Positions 37,780 to 45,688 of a stretch of DNA of 64,000 nt are shown here, one piece after another. A program made the position numbers and the translations under genes. The stretch's first letter is position 1. Each line of letters starts with the position of its first letter. The notes under the pieces were generated by a model. It was not told where the DNA came from, did no database searches, and worked only from the letters and a program-made list of their open reading frames with translations. Source of the DNA: Segatella copri (GTDB lineage Bacteria; Bacteroidota; Bacteroidia; Bacteroidales; Bacteroidaceae); the NCBI RefSeq assembly GCF_002224675.1, contig NZ_NMPZ01000003.1:1-64000 (forward strand), read 5' to 3'.

Positions 37780-39009
37780 ATGATGAACGACAACATAGCA
37801 ACTCCATTTGCCAAGCCCCTGTATGTGATGCTAAAGCCCGCAGGCGCCCATTGCAACCTGGCTTGCAAATACTGTTATTATCTGGAAAAGAACCATCTTT
37901 ACCAGAACACTCCCCGACATCTGATGACCGATGAGATGCTGGAGCAATTCACCCGGGAGTACATCGAGGCACAGACCATGCCCCAGGTGCTCTTTACCTG
38001 GCACGGAGGCGAGCCACTAATGCGCTCCCTCGACTTCTACAGGAAGGCGCTGGCGCTTCAGAAGAAGTACGCCCACGGCAAACAGATAGACAATGTCATC
38101 CAGACCAACGGCACTCTCCTCACCGATGAATGGTGCGAGTTCTTTGCACAGAACCATTGGCTGGTAGGCATTTCCATCGACGGTCCCCAGGAGTATCACG
38201 ACCACTATCGCGTAACTCCTGCCGGAAAGCCTTCCTGGGAAAAGGTGATGCAGGGCATCAGCCTGCTGAAGAAACATCGGGTGGAATGGAATGCTATGGC
38301 GGTGGTCAACGCCTATAACGCAGAGCATCCGCTGGAGTTCTATCATTTCTTCAGAGACAACGGTTGCCAGTACCTGCAGTTTACCCCTATCGTGGAGCGA
38401 CTCACCGAGCATGAAGACGGTCGCACCCTGGCGAGTCTTGCCGACGACCGGGAGATTCCGCTTGCAGATGCTTCCGTAACCCCGGCACAATGGGGCAACT
38501 TCCTCTGCACCATCTTTGACGACTGGGTGCGCCACGATGTGGGTAAGATGTTTGTGGAAATCTTCGACTGCACGCTTGCCAACTGGATGGGTGTGCTGCC
38601 GGGCATCTGCGCTTATTCCAAGGAGTGCGGTCATGCGGGCGTGATGGAACACAATGGCGATGTGTATTCCTGCGACCACTTCGTCTTTCCGGAATACAAA
38701 CTGGGAAACATCCGGGAGCAGTCGCTCATCGACATGCTTTACGGCGAGAAGCAGCAGGCATTCAGCCGGTTGAAACATACCTCGCTGCCCCGCCAGTGCA
38801 AGGAGTGCGACATGGAGTTTGCCTGTCATGGTGAATGTCCGAAGAACCGGTTTGGGAAAGACAAGTATGGAGAGCCGGGACTGAACTATCTCTGTCAGGG
38901 ATACTACCAGTATTATTCGTATGTAGCTCCCTATATGGACTTCATGAAGCGGGAACTCCTCGCCCAGCGTCCACCAGCCAACATCATGAATGTTTTAAAA
39001 AATAACTAA
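37780..39009 (+). CDS. Anaerobic sulfatase-maturating enzyme (anSME, radical SAM/SPASM)
   Basis: 409 residues. The radical SAM motif is C-NLA-C-KY-C (Cys25, 29, 32), followed by TWHGGEP and a SPASM domain with many cysteines (CAYSKECGHAG, YSCDHF, QCKECDMEFACHGECP) for two auxiliary 4Fe-4S clusters. Known anSMEs oxidise a Cys or Ser of the (C/S)-x-P-x-R motif to formylglycine in the cytoplasm before export. All three sulfatases of this operon carry Ser at that place, so this enzyme is the expected activator. Tight spacing on both sides (9 and 11 bases) shows cotranscription with them. Confidence 0.95.
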   Translation: MMNDNIATPFAKPLYVMLKPAGAHCNLACKYCYYLEKNHLYQNTPRHLMTDEMLEQFTREYIEAQTMPQVLFTWHGGEPLMRSLDFYRKALALQKKYAHGKQIDNVIQTNGTLLTDEWCEFFAQNHWLVGISIDGPQEYHDHYRVTPAGKPSWEKVMQGISLLKKHRVEWNAMAVVNAYNAEHPLEFYHFFRDNGCQYLQFTPIVERLTEHEDGRTLASLADDREIPLADASVTPAQWGNFLCTIFDDWVRHDVGKMFVEIFDCTLANWMGVLPGICAYSKECGHAGVMEHNGDVYSCDHFVFPEYKLGNIREQSLIDMLYGEKQQAFSRLKHTSLPRQCKECDMEFACHGECPKNRFGKDKYGEPGLNYLCQGYYQYYSYVAPYMDFMKRELLAQRPPANIMNVLKNN

Positions 39010-39020
39010 CGATTATCATT

Positions 39021-40556
39021 ATGAACAAGACTTATATCACCATCGCCCTGCTGTCGCCGCTGGCTTGCACGGCTGCGATGGGAGCCAGGAAGGCGAAGGC
39101 AAGCAATCAGCAGAAGCCTAACGTCATCATCATCCTTGCCGATGACCTGGGTTATGGCGACCTGGGATGCTATGGTGCCAAAAACGTAGAGACACCGAAT
39201 GTGGATAAGCTGGCGAAGCAGGGAATCCGTTTCACCGATGCCCACGCCATCGCCTCTACCAGTACCCCATCCCGCTACTCTCTGCTCACGGGCGAATATG
39301 CGTGGCGCAAGCCGGGCACCGATGTGGCTCCGGGCGATGCAGGCATGATTATCAAGCCTACCCAGTTTACCATGGCAGATATGTTCAAGAGCGTAGGCTA
39401 TTCTACCTGTGCCATCGGCAAGTGGCATCTGGGCTTGGGTGCCGAGACTGGCAAGCAGGACTGGAATGCCCCATTGCCGTCAGCCCTGGCAGATATCGGC
39501 TTCGACCATCATTACATCATGGCTGCCACAGCCGACCGTGTACCTTGTGTATTCATAGAAGATGGCAAGGTGGCTAACTACGATCCGTCGGCTCCTATCG
39601 AGGTAAGCTATTACAGAAACTTTCCTGGCGAACCTACCGGAAAGGACAACCCTGAGTTGTGCTATAATATGAAGTCGAGCCACGGCCACAATATGTCTAT
39701 CGTGAACGGCATCGGCAGAATCGGTTATATGAAGGGTGGCGGTAAGGCGTTGTGGAAAGACGAGAACATCGCCGATTCCATCACTACCCATGCCATCGAC
39801 TTCATCAAGAAGAACAGCAACAATCCTTTCTTTCTCTATTTTGCCACCAATGATGTCCACGTGCCTCGTTTCCCACACGAGCGTTTCCGTGGAAAGAGCA
39901 CCATGGGTGTTCGTGGCGATGCCATCGTGCAGTTCGACTGGTCGGTGGGTAAGATTATGGAGACTCTGGATAAGTTGGGTATTGCGGATAACACCATCGT
40001 ATTGCTGACCAGCGACAATGGTCCTGTGGTAGATGACGGTTATCAGGATCAGGCAGAAGAACTCCTGAATGGTCACAAGCCAGCGGGTCCTTGGCGCGGC
40101 AACAAATACAGTGCCTTCGAGGGTGGTACGGCGATTCCGGTCATCGTGCGTTGGCCAAAGAACGTGAAGGCGGGTCAGACCTCCGATGTTCTGATGTCAC
40201 AGATTGACTTCATGGCTTCATTCGGCAAACTGATTGGTGCCACCTTCCCTAAGGGCAGTGCGCCAGACAGCAGGAACCATCTTGGCAATCTGCTCGGCAC
40301 CGACACCACCCATCGTCCATGGGTAGCCGAAATGTCGAGCAACCATGTACTTTCCATTCGCACCAAGGAGTGGAAATACATCGAGCCGAACGATGGTTCG
40401 AAGATGATCAAGTGGGGCCCGAAGATAGAGACCGGCAACGATCCTCTTCCTCAGCTCTACCGCATCTCCGACAATCTCTATGAGCAGGATAATGTAGCCG
40501 ATACTCATCCTAGCATCGTTTATGAGCTGCAGAACATCTTGAGAAGAGTAAGATAA
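39021..40556 (+). CDS. Exported S1-type sulfatase, serine active site (third)
   Basis: 511 residues with a signal peptide (LLSPLACTAAMG). Motifs: LADDLGYGDLGCYG, signature TSTPSRYSLLTGEY with Ser81 as formylglycine precursor, and TSDNGPVVDDGYQD. The tyrosine after the arginine and the KPAGPWRGNKYSAFEGG segment differ from the other two sulfatases, so three distinct sulfatase subtypes are present. Last gene of the locus; a large nested inverted repeat follows, and it faces the beta-barrel gene at 40828-43737. Confidence 0.94.
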   Translation: MNKTYITIALLSPLACTAAMGARKAKASNQQKPNVIIILADDLGYGDLGCYGAKNVETPNVDKLAKQGIRFTDAHAIASTSTPSRYSLLTGEYAWRKPGTDVAPGDAGMIIKPTQFTMADMFKSVGYSTCAIGKWHLGLGAETGKQDWNAPLPSALADIGFDHHYIMAATADRVPCVFIEDGKVANYDPSAPIEVSYYRNFPGEPTGKDNPELCYNMKSSHGHNMSIVNGIGRIGYMKGGGKALWKDENIADSITTHAIDFIKKNSNNPFFLYFATNDVHVPRFPHERFRGKSTMGVRGDAIVQFDWSVGKIMETLDKLGIADNTIVLLTSDNGPVVDDGYQDQAEELLNGHKPAGPWRGNKYSAFEGGTAIPVIVRWPKNVKAGQTSDVLMSQIDFMASFGKLIGATFPKGSAPDSRNHLGNLLGTDTTHRPWVAEMSSNHVLSIRTKEWKYIEPNDGSKMIKWGPKIETGNDPLPQLYRISDNLYEQDNVADTHPSIVYELQNILRRVR

Positions 40557-40583
40557 TAAAATCTGCGCTAACGTTTTTCCCCA

Positions 40584-40784
40584 CACGCCCTGAAAGGGCA
40601 GAAGCTCCTAGCCCAGGGCAATCGCCCTGGGTATAATAGCAGTCAACAAAGCGCCCTGAAAGGGCAAAAGCTTTATAAATTGTCAGGTATTTGAAAGCTT
40701 TTGCCCTTACAGGGCGACAGGTTTGCATCATAATAGCCCAGGGCGATTGCCCTGGGCTAGGAGCTTCTGCCCTTTCAGGGCGTG
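40584..40784. repeat. Nested inverted-repeat element closing the sulfatase locus
   Basis: The outer arms 40584-40631 and 40737-40784 are a perfect 48-bp inverted repeat. The inner arms 40652-40674 and 40694-40716 pair over 23 bp with one mismatch. The words GCCCTGAAAGGGC and CCCAGGGC/GCCCTGGG, themselves palindromic, recur through it. It lies between two convergent genes, so it may terminate both. It resembles REP/BIME-like intergenic repeats. There is no ORF or transposase. Confidence 0.92.
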
Positions 40785-40827
40785 CCAGGTGTGACTTATG
40801 CCACACCCCGCCTCATAGTCCCCACAA

Positions 40828-43737
40828 TTATTTCTTATTCTTAGGCGCTTTACTGAATTTATACATCAAATGCACCATGGCATAGCTTGGCAGGGTATTG
40901 TTCCATTTCTCTGTCTTGCCCTGGCCGCCCACCTCATACACGGTGCTCGAGAGATTCTGAAGAATATCAAAGGCCTCTGCCTTCAGCGTCAGCTTGCCTT
41001 TGCAGAACGAACGGGCTAGCGAGGCATTCCATACCAGATCACTGGTATTAAACGACTTCTCGCTGTAACCACGCCTGCAATATTCCTTCAGGTCGGTAGA
41101 GAGCGAAATGCCCAGAGGCAAGGTGTAAGTCATGTTGCCACCATACTCAAAATCATAGGCATTCAATTTCTCGAAATTGCTGCGGTCGCTCGTACCATGC
41201 TTCCACTCCACCTTTCCACCCAAGTTGATGCTCAACTTGTCTTTCTGATACTTGAAGTACAAACTGTTACCCAACTCAGTTCTGAGCACATAGCAGAGCT
41301 GGGTAGAATTATCATCGTAAGCTATATCAAAATCCTTGCGGCGCAAACCGTTAAACCACAGGCGATAATCCAGACGGAACAAACGGGCCTTGTCAAGAGC
41401 CACACCATAAGATGTCGTTGTCCAGAAATCCCAGTTGCCGCCACCACCAATATTATCACTCATATAGGTGTAGCCACCCGTCTGCGAATTATAAGTAGTG
41501 CGGGTACCCACAAGATTATGATAGAAATTACCCGTAGCGAAGAATCCCACATACTGCTGATTCTTGAGTCCGTTGAAACGGATGTTTACATCATAATGAT
41601 GATACAGCGAATTCTCCAGGTCCGGATTGTTCACCCTCACCGCCAGCGGATTCGAATTGTCTCTGTATGGCATGATGCTGAAGAAATCAGGCATCTGACT
41701 CTGCATATAATAAGTTAAGCTGATAGACTTCTTATCGTCATAACAACCGTACATGAACGTAGGTCTGAATACCATACGGCTTCTTTTGGCTATCGTGTCG
41801 AGAGCCGATGTGTGGTAATTGATACGCTCCTTTTCTTTAGAAAGACTCAGCGATAGAGTCAGGAACGAAGAAGGAGCATTTCTTTGGAATTCAAGTTCTG
41901 CACCCGTATCCTTTCTCATCGTCTGATAGCTTCTACTCACATCTTCGTCCATCACCCCCGAAAGCTGCTCCATGTTAGAAGGCAGCGTAGCAAACATCAG
42001 TTCCGGATTGGATATCCAGTCGCCGCCCAGCTCGTCCAGACGGTATTTCAAGCCCTTTACCGATTGATAGGTTTGCTTAAACTTTGGACCAACCAACATC
42101 GTCCACTTAGTATATGGAATTTCTATTCCATACTTAAAGCTGCCTCTTATATTATAGCTGTTCGATCTGCTATCGTTGTAATAGTTACGCAAGTCCTTCT
42201 CGCCAGTCTTGAAATACTCATTGCGGTTCAGGCTAAAAGACTCGTTTGGCTTAGAGCTGGAATAGCTTCCACTCAAGTTCAGTTCGATTCTATCACCCCA
42301 AGGCAACTTATACCACGCCAGAGCTTGCTGACTACCAGTGAAAGCATGCACTTTTGAGCGTGATTGATAGAGCGAACGGTTGGTGATGATGTCGTACAGG
42401 CTGCCACTTACATTCTGTGCAAAGGTAGAATCGATGGTCTGACTGATATCACCCCATCTTTTAGGGTTGGCAGAATAGGTAGCACTACGGTTTGACGATG
42501 ATGACTTTCTGTCGGAGTAGTCGATACGGGTATCCAACCAAACCCCCAACTTCCCATCCACCTGGAAGTTATTATAGAGGTTGAAACTATGGTTATCGCT
42601 GCGCGAATCATTGATACTTCTACTGTAGATATTGCCGATAGAGGCAAAATTCTCCTGCGAACTGCGAGTCAAGTCATGCGTATTGTCCCAAGCAAACGTA
42701 ACGTTTCCCTGCTCACTTATTTTCTGACTCTTCGATGACGTATTAAAGTCAACGCCCACCTGGCGTGTAGTTTTCTGTCCCTGCGGACTGTTGGAAGGCG
42801 ACCAGTCGCCCTGACTTCCCGGTCGTCTTGTTTCGTTCGTGTTATTCAGGTTTCCAAATACCGAGATTCGTGAATTGTCAGTGTAGTAGAGTCCGAAGAG
42901 ACGAGCCAGATAGCGGTCTTCGCTACCCCCGGCAGCCTCCATGTTGGCGATGTATCCACGGGAGTACTCACGCTTCAAGGCCACATCCATCACATAGTCT
43001 TTCTTCTCCATCTCCTTCCCCATGAGTCGGCTTTTTTCAGAAGAACGGTCATACACCTTCAGTTCCTTTACGGTATAGTAAGGAAGATTGTCGAGCATCA
43101 CCTGGTTCTTCCCCTTGAAGAAGTCTTTTCCGTTAAGGAGCAGACAATCTATCTTCTTGCCGTTCACGTAAATATCGCCATTACTCTTCATTTCGGCTCC
43201 CGGCATCTGTCTTACAAGCGCATCGAGCATGGAACCATCAGGCACATTGAATGCACTGGCGTTAAAGACGAGCGTATCGCCACGGTAAGCCAGCTTCACC
43301 TTGGTGCCAGTCACCACCACGTCATCGAGGGCAACATCCTGATTGAATTTCTTCTTGAGCAAAAGCGAAGGGAATGAGAAACTTTTATTGCGTGCGATGT
43401 ATTTGATGGTATGATTGATACACTTCGATTCATAGCCTTCACACTCAGCCTTGATGATATAAGAAGCAGGACGTGCAGGCACATGAGTATGATAAAAGAG
43501 GTGTTTTCCCCATCCACTCGTAGTCATGGTATCTATCACGTTGCTGTCCTTGTCCATCACCGTGACAAAAGCCTTCAGATAGGCTTGGGTAAACGAATCT
43601 TTCACGTCACCATAAATTTCTACTTTATGCTCTTTCTTTTTCTTTTCTTGCTGTTGCTGCAGATTGTGCAGGTTGCCACGAGCATAGGTCGGCAATACAG
43701 CCATCAAAAACAAGATAATCAAGTTAATAGATTTCAT
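40828..43737 (-). CDS. Outer-membrane beta-barrel protein, TonB-dependent type (third)
   Basis: 969 residues. Signal peptide (MKSINLIILFLMAVLPTYA), a short charged linker rich in Q and K, then a carboxypeptidase-regulatory-like domain (about 38-125). A plug-like domain follows (about 140-255, DDVVVTGTKVKLAYRGDTL, with DALVRQMPGAEMKSNGDIYVNG), then a long barrel. This is the plug style of OMP_b-brl proteins rather than SusC. It has no SusD and no regulator beside it, in contrast to the duplicated module at 8-17 kb. Ligand unknown; convergent with the sulfatase operon. Confidence 0.85.
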   Translation of the reverse strand: MKSINLIILFLMAVLPTYARGNLHNLQQQQEKKKKEHKVEIYGDVKDSFTQAYLKAFVTVMDKDSNVIDTMTTSGWGKHLFYHTHVPARPASYIIKAECEGYESKCINHTIKYIARNKSFSFPSLLLKKKFNQDVALDDVVVTGTKVKLAYRGDTLVFNASAFNVPDGSMLDALVRQMPGAEMKSNGDIYVNGKKIDCLLLNGKDFFKGKNQVMLDNLPYYTVKELKVYDRSSEKSRLMGKEMEKKDYVMDVALKREYSRGYIANMEAAGGSEDRYLARLFGLYYTDNSRISVFGNLNNTNETRRPGSQGDWSPSNSPQGQKTTRQVGVDFNTSSKSQKISEQGNVTFAWDNTHDLTRSSQENFASIGNIYSRSINDSRSDNHSFNLYNNFQVDGKLGVWLDTRIDYSDRKSSSSNRSATYSANPKRWGDISQTIDSTFAQNVSGSLYDIITNRSLYQSRSKVHAFTGSQQALAWYKLPWGDRIELNLSGSYSSSKPNESFSLNRNEYFKTGEKDLRNYYNDSRSNSYNIRGSFKYGIEIPYTKWTMLVGPKFKQTYQSVKGLKYRLDELGGDWISNPELMFATLPSNMEQLSGVMDEDVSRSYQTMRKDTGAELEFQRNAPSSFLTLSLSLSKEKERINYHTSALDTIAKRSRMVFRPTFMYGCYDDKKSISLTYYMQSQMPDFFSIMPYRDNSNPLAVRVNNPDLENSLYHHYDVNIRFNGLKNQQYVGFFATGNFYHNLVGTRTTYNSQTGGYTYMSDNIGGGGNWDFWTTTSYGVALDKARLFRLDYRLWFNGLRRKDFDIAYDDNSTQLCYVLRTELGNSLYFKYQKDKLSINLGGKVEWKHGTSDRSNFEKLNAYDFEYGGNMTYTLPLGISLSTDLKEYCRRGYSEKSFNTSDLVWNASLARSFCKGKLTLKAEAFDILQNLSSTVYEVGGQGKTEKWNNTLPSYAMVHLMYKFSKAPKNKK

Positions 43738-43822
43738 ATTTTACCATTTTAGTTGTTATTCACCACATTCTTTCACCTACCGTATTGCCCCCATCAGGCA
43801 GCCAATATACTGATAGATTTTG

Positions 43823-43830
43823 CAAAGATA
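43823..43830 (-). promoter_or_regulatory. -7 promoter element of the third beta-barrel gene
   Basis: Minus strand TATCTTTG fits TAnnTTTG, about 85 bases before the start codon; a clear -33 TTG is not seen. Confidence 0.5.
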
Positions 43831-43973
43831 CAGTTTTTATGTTAGAATGTAGCATAATCGCCTGCATTTTAGGCATTATTATCTTTTTTACTATAGGTAT
43901 AAAGTGCACTTTTCCCGCCAGGCATCAAAAAAGAAAGTCTCCCGACAGGCGTCCCGGCGGTTCAAATGAGACT

Positions 43974-44022
43974 ACTTCTCTACCAGCACATCCTGCTCCT
44001 CGTAGCTGTCGTATCCCAGACT
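43974..44022 (-). pseudogene. Stub of a DUF6078-like gene (3' end only)
   Basis: On the minus strand this encodes SLGYDSYEEQDVLVEK and a stop, the same as the last 16 residues of the intact gene at 44853-45272 except Tyr for Phe. The first 38 bases (43974-44011) are identical to 44855-44892. Upstream of the stub (toward higher coordinates) the similarity ends. The toxin-antitoxin operon lies between the stub and the intact gene, so it is either the remains of a duplicated gene or of an insertion/deletion event. Confidence 0.8.
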
Positions 44023-44087
44023 TGCGAATTATAGTTAATAAAGAATAAAAAAAAGTGTGTATGTTTACATATATGCTAACTAATCTG

Positions 44088-44095
44088 TATTTTTG
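44088..44095 (+). promoter_or_regulatory. -7 promoter element of the toxin-antitoxin operon
   Basis: TATTTTTG fits TAnnTTTG and ends 21 bases before the toxin ATG at 44117. It therefore argues against an upstream TTG start at 44093. Confidence 0.6.
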
Positions 44096-44116
44096 CATTA
44101 TATAAAAAAAGAGAAT

Positions 44117-44464
44117 ATGTTTGAGCGACCGAAATTTAAAATCATATACTCTAATGAAGTTATTGAATTTCTCAATTCTTTAGAAAATAAAGTAAAAGAG
44201 AAAATCATGTTTAACATCAACAAGAGCAAATATGTTGTAGATACAGAGCTTTTTAAAAAACTAAAAGGCAGTGACATTTGGGAATTTAGGACTAAATACA
44301 ATGGTTCTATTTATAGAGTCTTTGCCTTTTGGGATACAGAAGCAGATACATTGGTTATTACAACCCATGGTATAATCAAAAAGACGCAAAAGACTCCGTC
44401 GAAAGAAATTCAAAAGGCAGAGTCTATTAGGCGAGAATATTTTAACGAAAAGAACAAAAGATAA
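44117..44464 (+). CDS. Type II toxin, RelE/HigB superfamily (Gp49-like)
   Basis: 115 residues, small and basic, with the RelE/HigB-type pattern: FLNSLENKVKEKI helix, LKGSDIWEFRTKYNGSIYRVFAFW strand region, LVITTHGIIKKTQKTP and a C-terminal charged helix. Members act as ribosome-dependent mRNA endonucleases. The toxin-first order and the overlapping HTH gene downstream fit HigBA systems. Local base composition is more A+T-rich than the flanking genes, consistent with acquisition by transfer. Confidence 0.88.
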   Translation: MFERPKFKIIYSNEVIEFLNSLENKVKEKIMFNINKSKYVVDTELFKKLKGSDIWEFRTKYNGSIYRVFAFWDTEADTLVITTHGIIKKTQKTPSKEIQKAESIRREYFNEKNKR

Positions 44465-44778
44465 TGGCAACAACGAAATTTTACACAGAAGACGAAGCTT
44501 TAGATAAAGTACTTGGTAAGGAAGGTACACCATTGCGTAATCAATATGAATCAGACATGAATGCTTTTCTGATGGGAGAAGCTATCAAAAAAGCACGCCA
44601 ATCGAAGAATCTGACTCAAGAGGAACTTGGAGCACTAATTGGAGTAAAGAAATCACAAGTTTCTAGAATAGAAAAAGGAAACAATATCACATTTGCTACC
44701 ATAGCCAAAGTTTTTAGAGCAATGGGAATCTCTGCCAGCTTTGAAATGGCAGGTATTGGCAAAGTCGCATTATGGTGA
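44464..44778 (+). CDS. Antitoxin with XRE-type HTH (HigA-like)
   Basis: 104 residues. The HTH_3/XRE domain (about 38-95) shows KKARQSKNLTQEELGALIGV and KSQVSRIEKGNNITFATIAKV, and a short N-terminal arm precedes it. It would neutralise the toxin and repress the operon. Its ATG overlaps the toxin stop codon by one base (TAATG), giving translational coupling. Confidence 0.92.
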   Translation: MATTKFYTEDEALDKVLGKEGTPLRNQYESDMNAFLMGEAIKKARQSKNLTQEELGALIGVKKSQVSRIEKGNNITFATIAKVFRAMGISASFEMAGIGKVALW

Positions 44779-44818
44779 CAAACTGTATGAGTACCTAGGT
44801 GTCTCCAAGAGCGTAAAC

Positions 44819-44841
44819 CCGCCAGGCAGGACGCCTGGCGG
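44819..44841. terminator. Hairpin between the antitoxin and DUF6078-like genes
   Basis: Perfect 9-bp stem CCGCCAGGC/GCCTGGCGG with a 5-base loop between convergent genes. A related but decayed CCGACAGGC...CCGGCGG sequence precedes the stub at 43974, so the hairpin was duplicated with the gene end. Confidence 0.65.
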
Positions 44842-44852
44842 ATCCAATGCGC

Positions 44853-45272
44853 TTACTTCTCTACCAGCACATCCTGCTCCTCGTAGCTGTCGAACCCCAG
44901 ACTGAGGTCAGCACCTCTTTCCTTGAAAATCTCCAGGAGGTCTGCCTGCATCTGAGGATTGAGAGGGAACTCGCCATTCCTTGCCTTGTAGAAACGGCGC
45001 TGGGTGAAGGGCGTATATACGTTCAGATATTTGGCATTGCCCGATGGGATGGATTTGCAGAGACGGATGAAACCTCTTGCCCAGCGCTGACGTTCGGAAA
45101 CGAGATGATAAGGACAGACTTCTCCCTCTACCTGGAGAAGATCGGTATTCAAGACCATGAAGGAAGCTTCTTCAGCCTTTGCCTTCTGATAATTGGCGTA
45201 GCGGGCACAGGTGTTGCTACGGCTGCAGGATGCCAATGGGCATGTAATGTTGTAAGGAATGTACTTGTTCAT
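44853..45272 (-). CDS. DUF6078-like small protein
   Basis: 139 residues, cytoplasmic. The N-terminus has a CPLASC-x(6)-C arrangement with another Cys later (VCPYHL), suggesting a metal site. The middle carries KSIPSGNAKYLNVYTPFTQRRFYKARNGEFPL. I recall such proteins as DUF6078 in Bacteroidales, often beside VirE-like genes; this assignment is from memory. VirE follows on the same strand upstream after a 416-base gap. Function unknown; a Zn- or Fe-S-binding regulatory protein is a guess. Confidence 0.7.
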   Translation of the reverse strand: MNKYIPYNITCPLASCSRSNTCARYANYQKAKAEEASFMVLNTDLLQVEGEVCPYHLVSERQRWARGFIRLCKSIPSGNAKYLNVYTPFTQRRFYKARNGEFPLNPQMQADLLEIFKERGADLSLGFDSYEEQDVLVEK

Positions 45273-45688
45273 ATTTGCGTGATGTTTTAAAAGTTATTCT
45301 ATAGTCTATTATATATGTAAGGTGTGATGGTACTTACGAGATGTCGGAACGTCTCTGAGAGGTCGTCGTGATAGTCCTGACGGGTGGCAAAGAGGCACCT
45401 TTCGTTTATTGCCTCACTACGGCACAATATTGCCCTTTACCAGGGCAATATCTTGCCATTGCCAGGCACAAAACGATACGTCGGGAGATAGAGCACGAAA
45501 CAATACGTCGGGAGATAGAAAAACCTTGCTCTCCATTTTACTCTTCACTCTTCACAGATTAGCCTGAAACCCCGATAAACACTGGGGTTGCGAGAGGTGA
45601 AGAGTGGCCGACCACTCTTCACAACTCTTCACCACTCTTCACACCTTCCGATCGAGAAAAGGCTCCCCACGGTTTATCCCCGTTTTTC
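45273..45688. other. Repeat-rich intergenic region upstream of the DUF6078-like gene
   Basis: No gene is supported. It holds a 10-bp perfect hairpin ATATTGCCCT/AGGGCAATAT (45427-45451) and two copies of ATACGTCGGGAGATAG (45476-45491, 45503-45518). Six ACTCTTC/GAAGAGT words follow between 45540 and 45642, two of them forming the palindrome GTGAAGAGTGG-CCGA-CCACTCTTCAC. No TAnnTTTG element for the minus-strand gene was found. Confidence 0.7.
45540..45642. repeat. GAAGAGT/ACTCTTC word cluster, left of the VirE gene
   Basis: Six copies of ACTCTTC or its complement, mostly in the longer form GTGAAGAGTGG. An equivalent cluster occurs on the other side of the VirE gene (47023-47126). Confidence 0.8.

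Noticed and set aside
40584..40784. Insertion sequence defined by the inverted repeat
   Set aside because: Only about 200 bp, no transposase frame inside, and no target-site duplication visible.
43785..44048. Small gene of 87 codons upstream of the toxin-antitoxin operon
   Set aside because: It runs across the receptor promoter, the decayed hairpin and the gene stub on the other strand; the translation is low complexity.
44093..44116. TTG start for the toxin at 44093
   Set aside because: The TTG is part of the promoter octamer 44088-44095; the ATG at 44117 fits the family.
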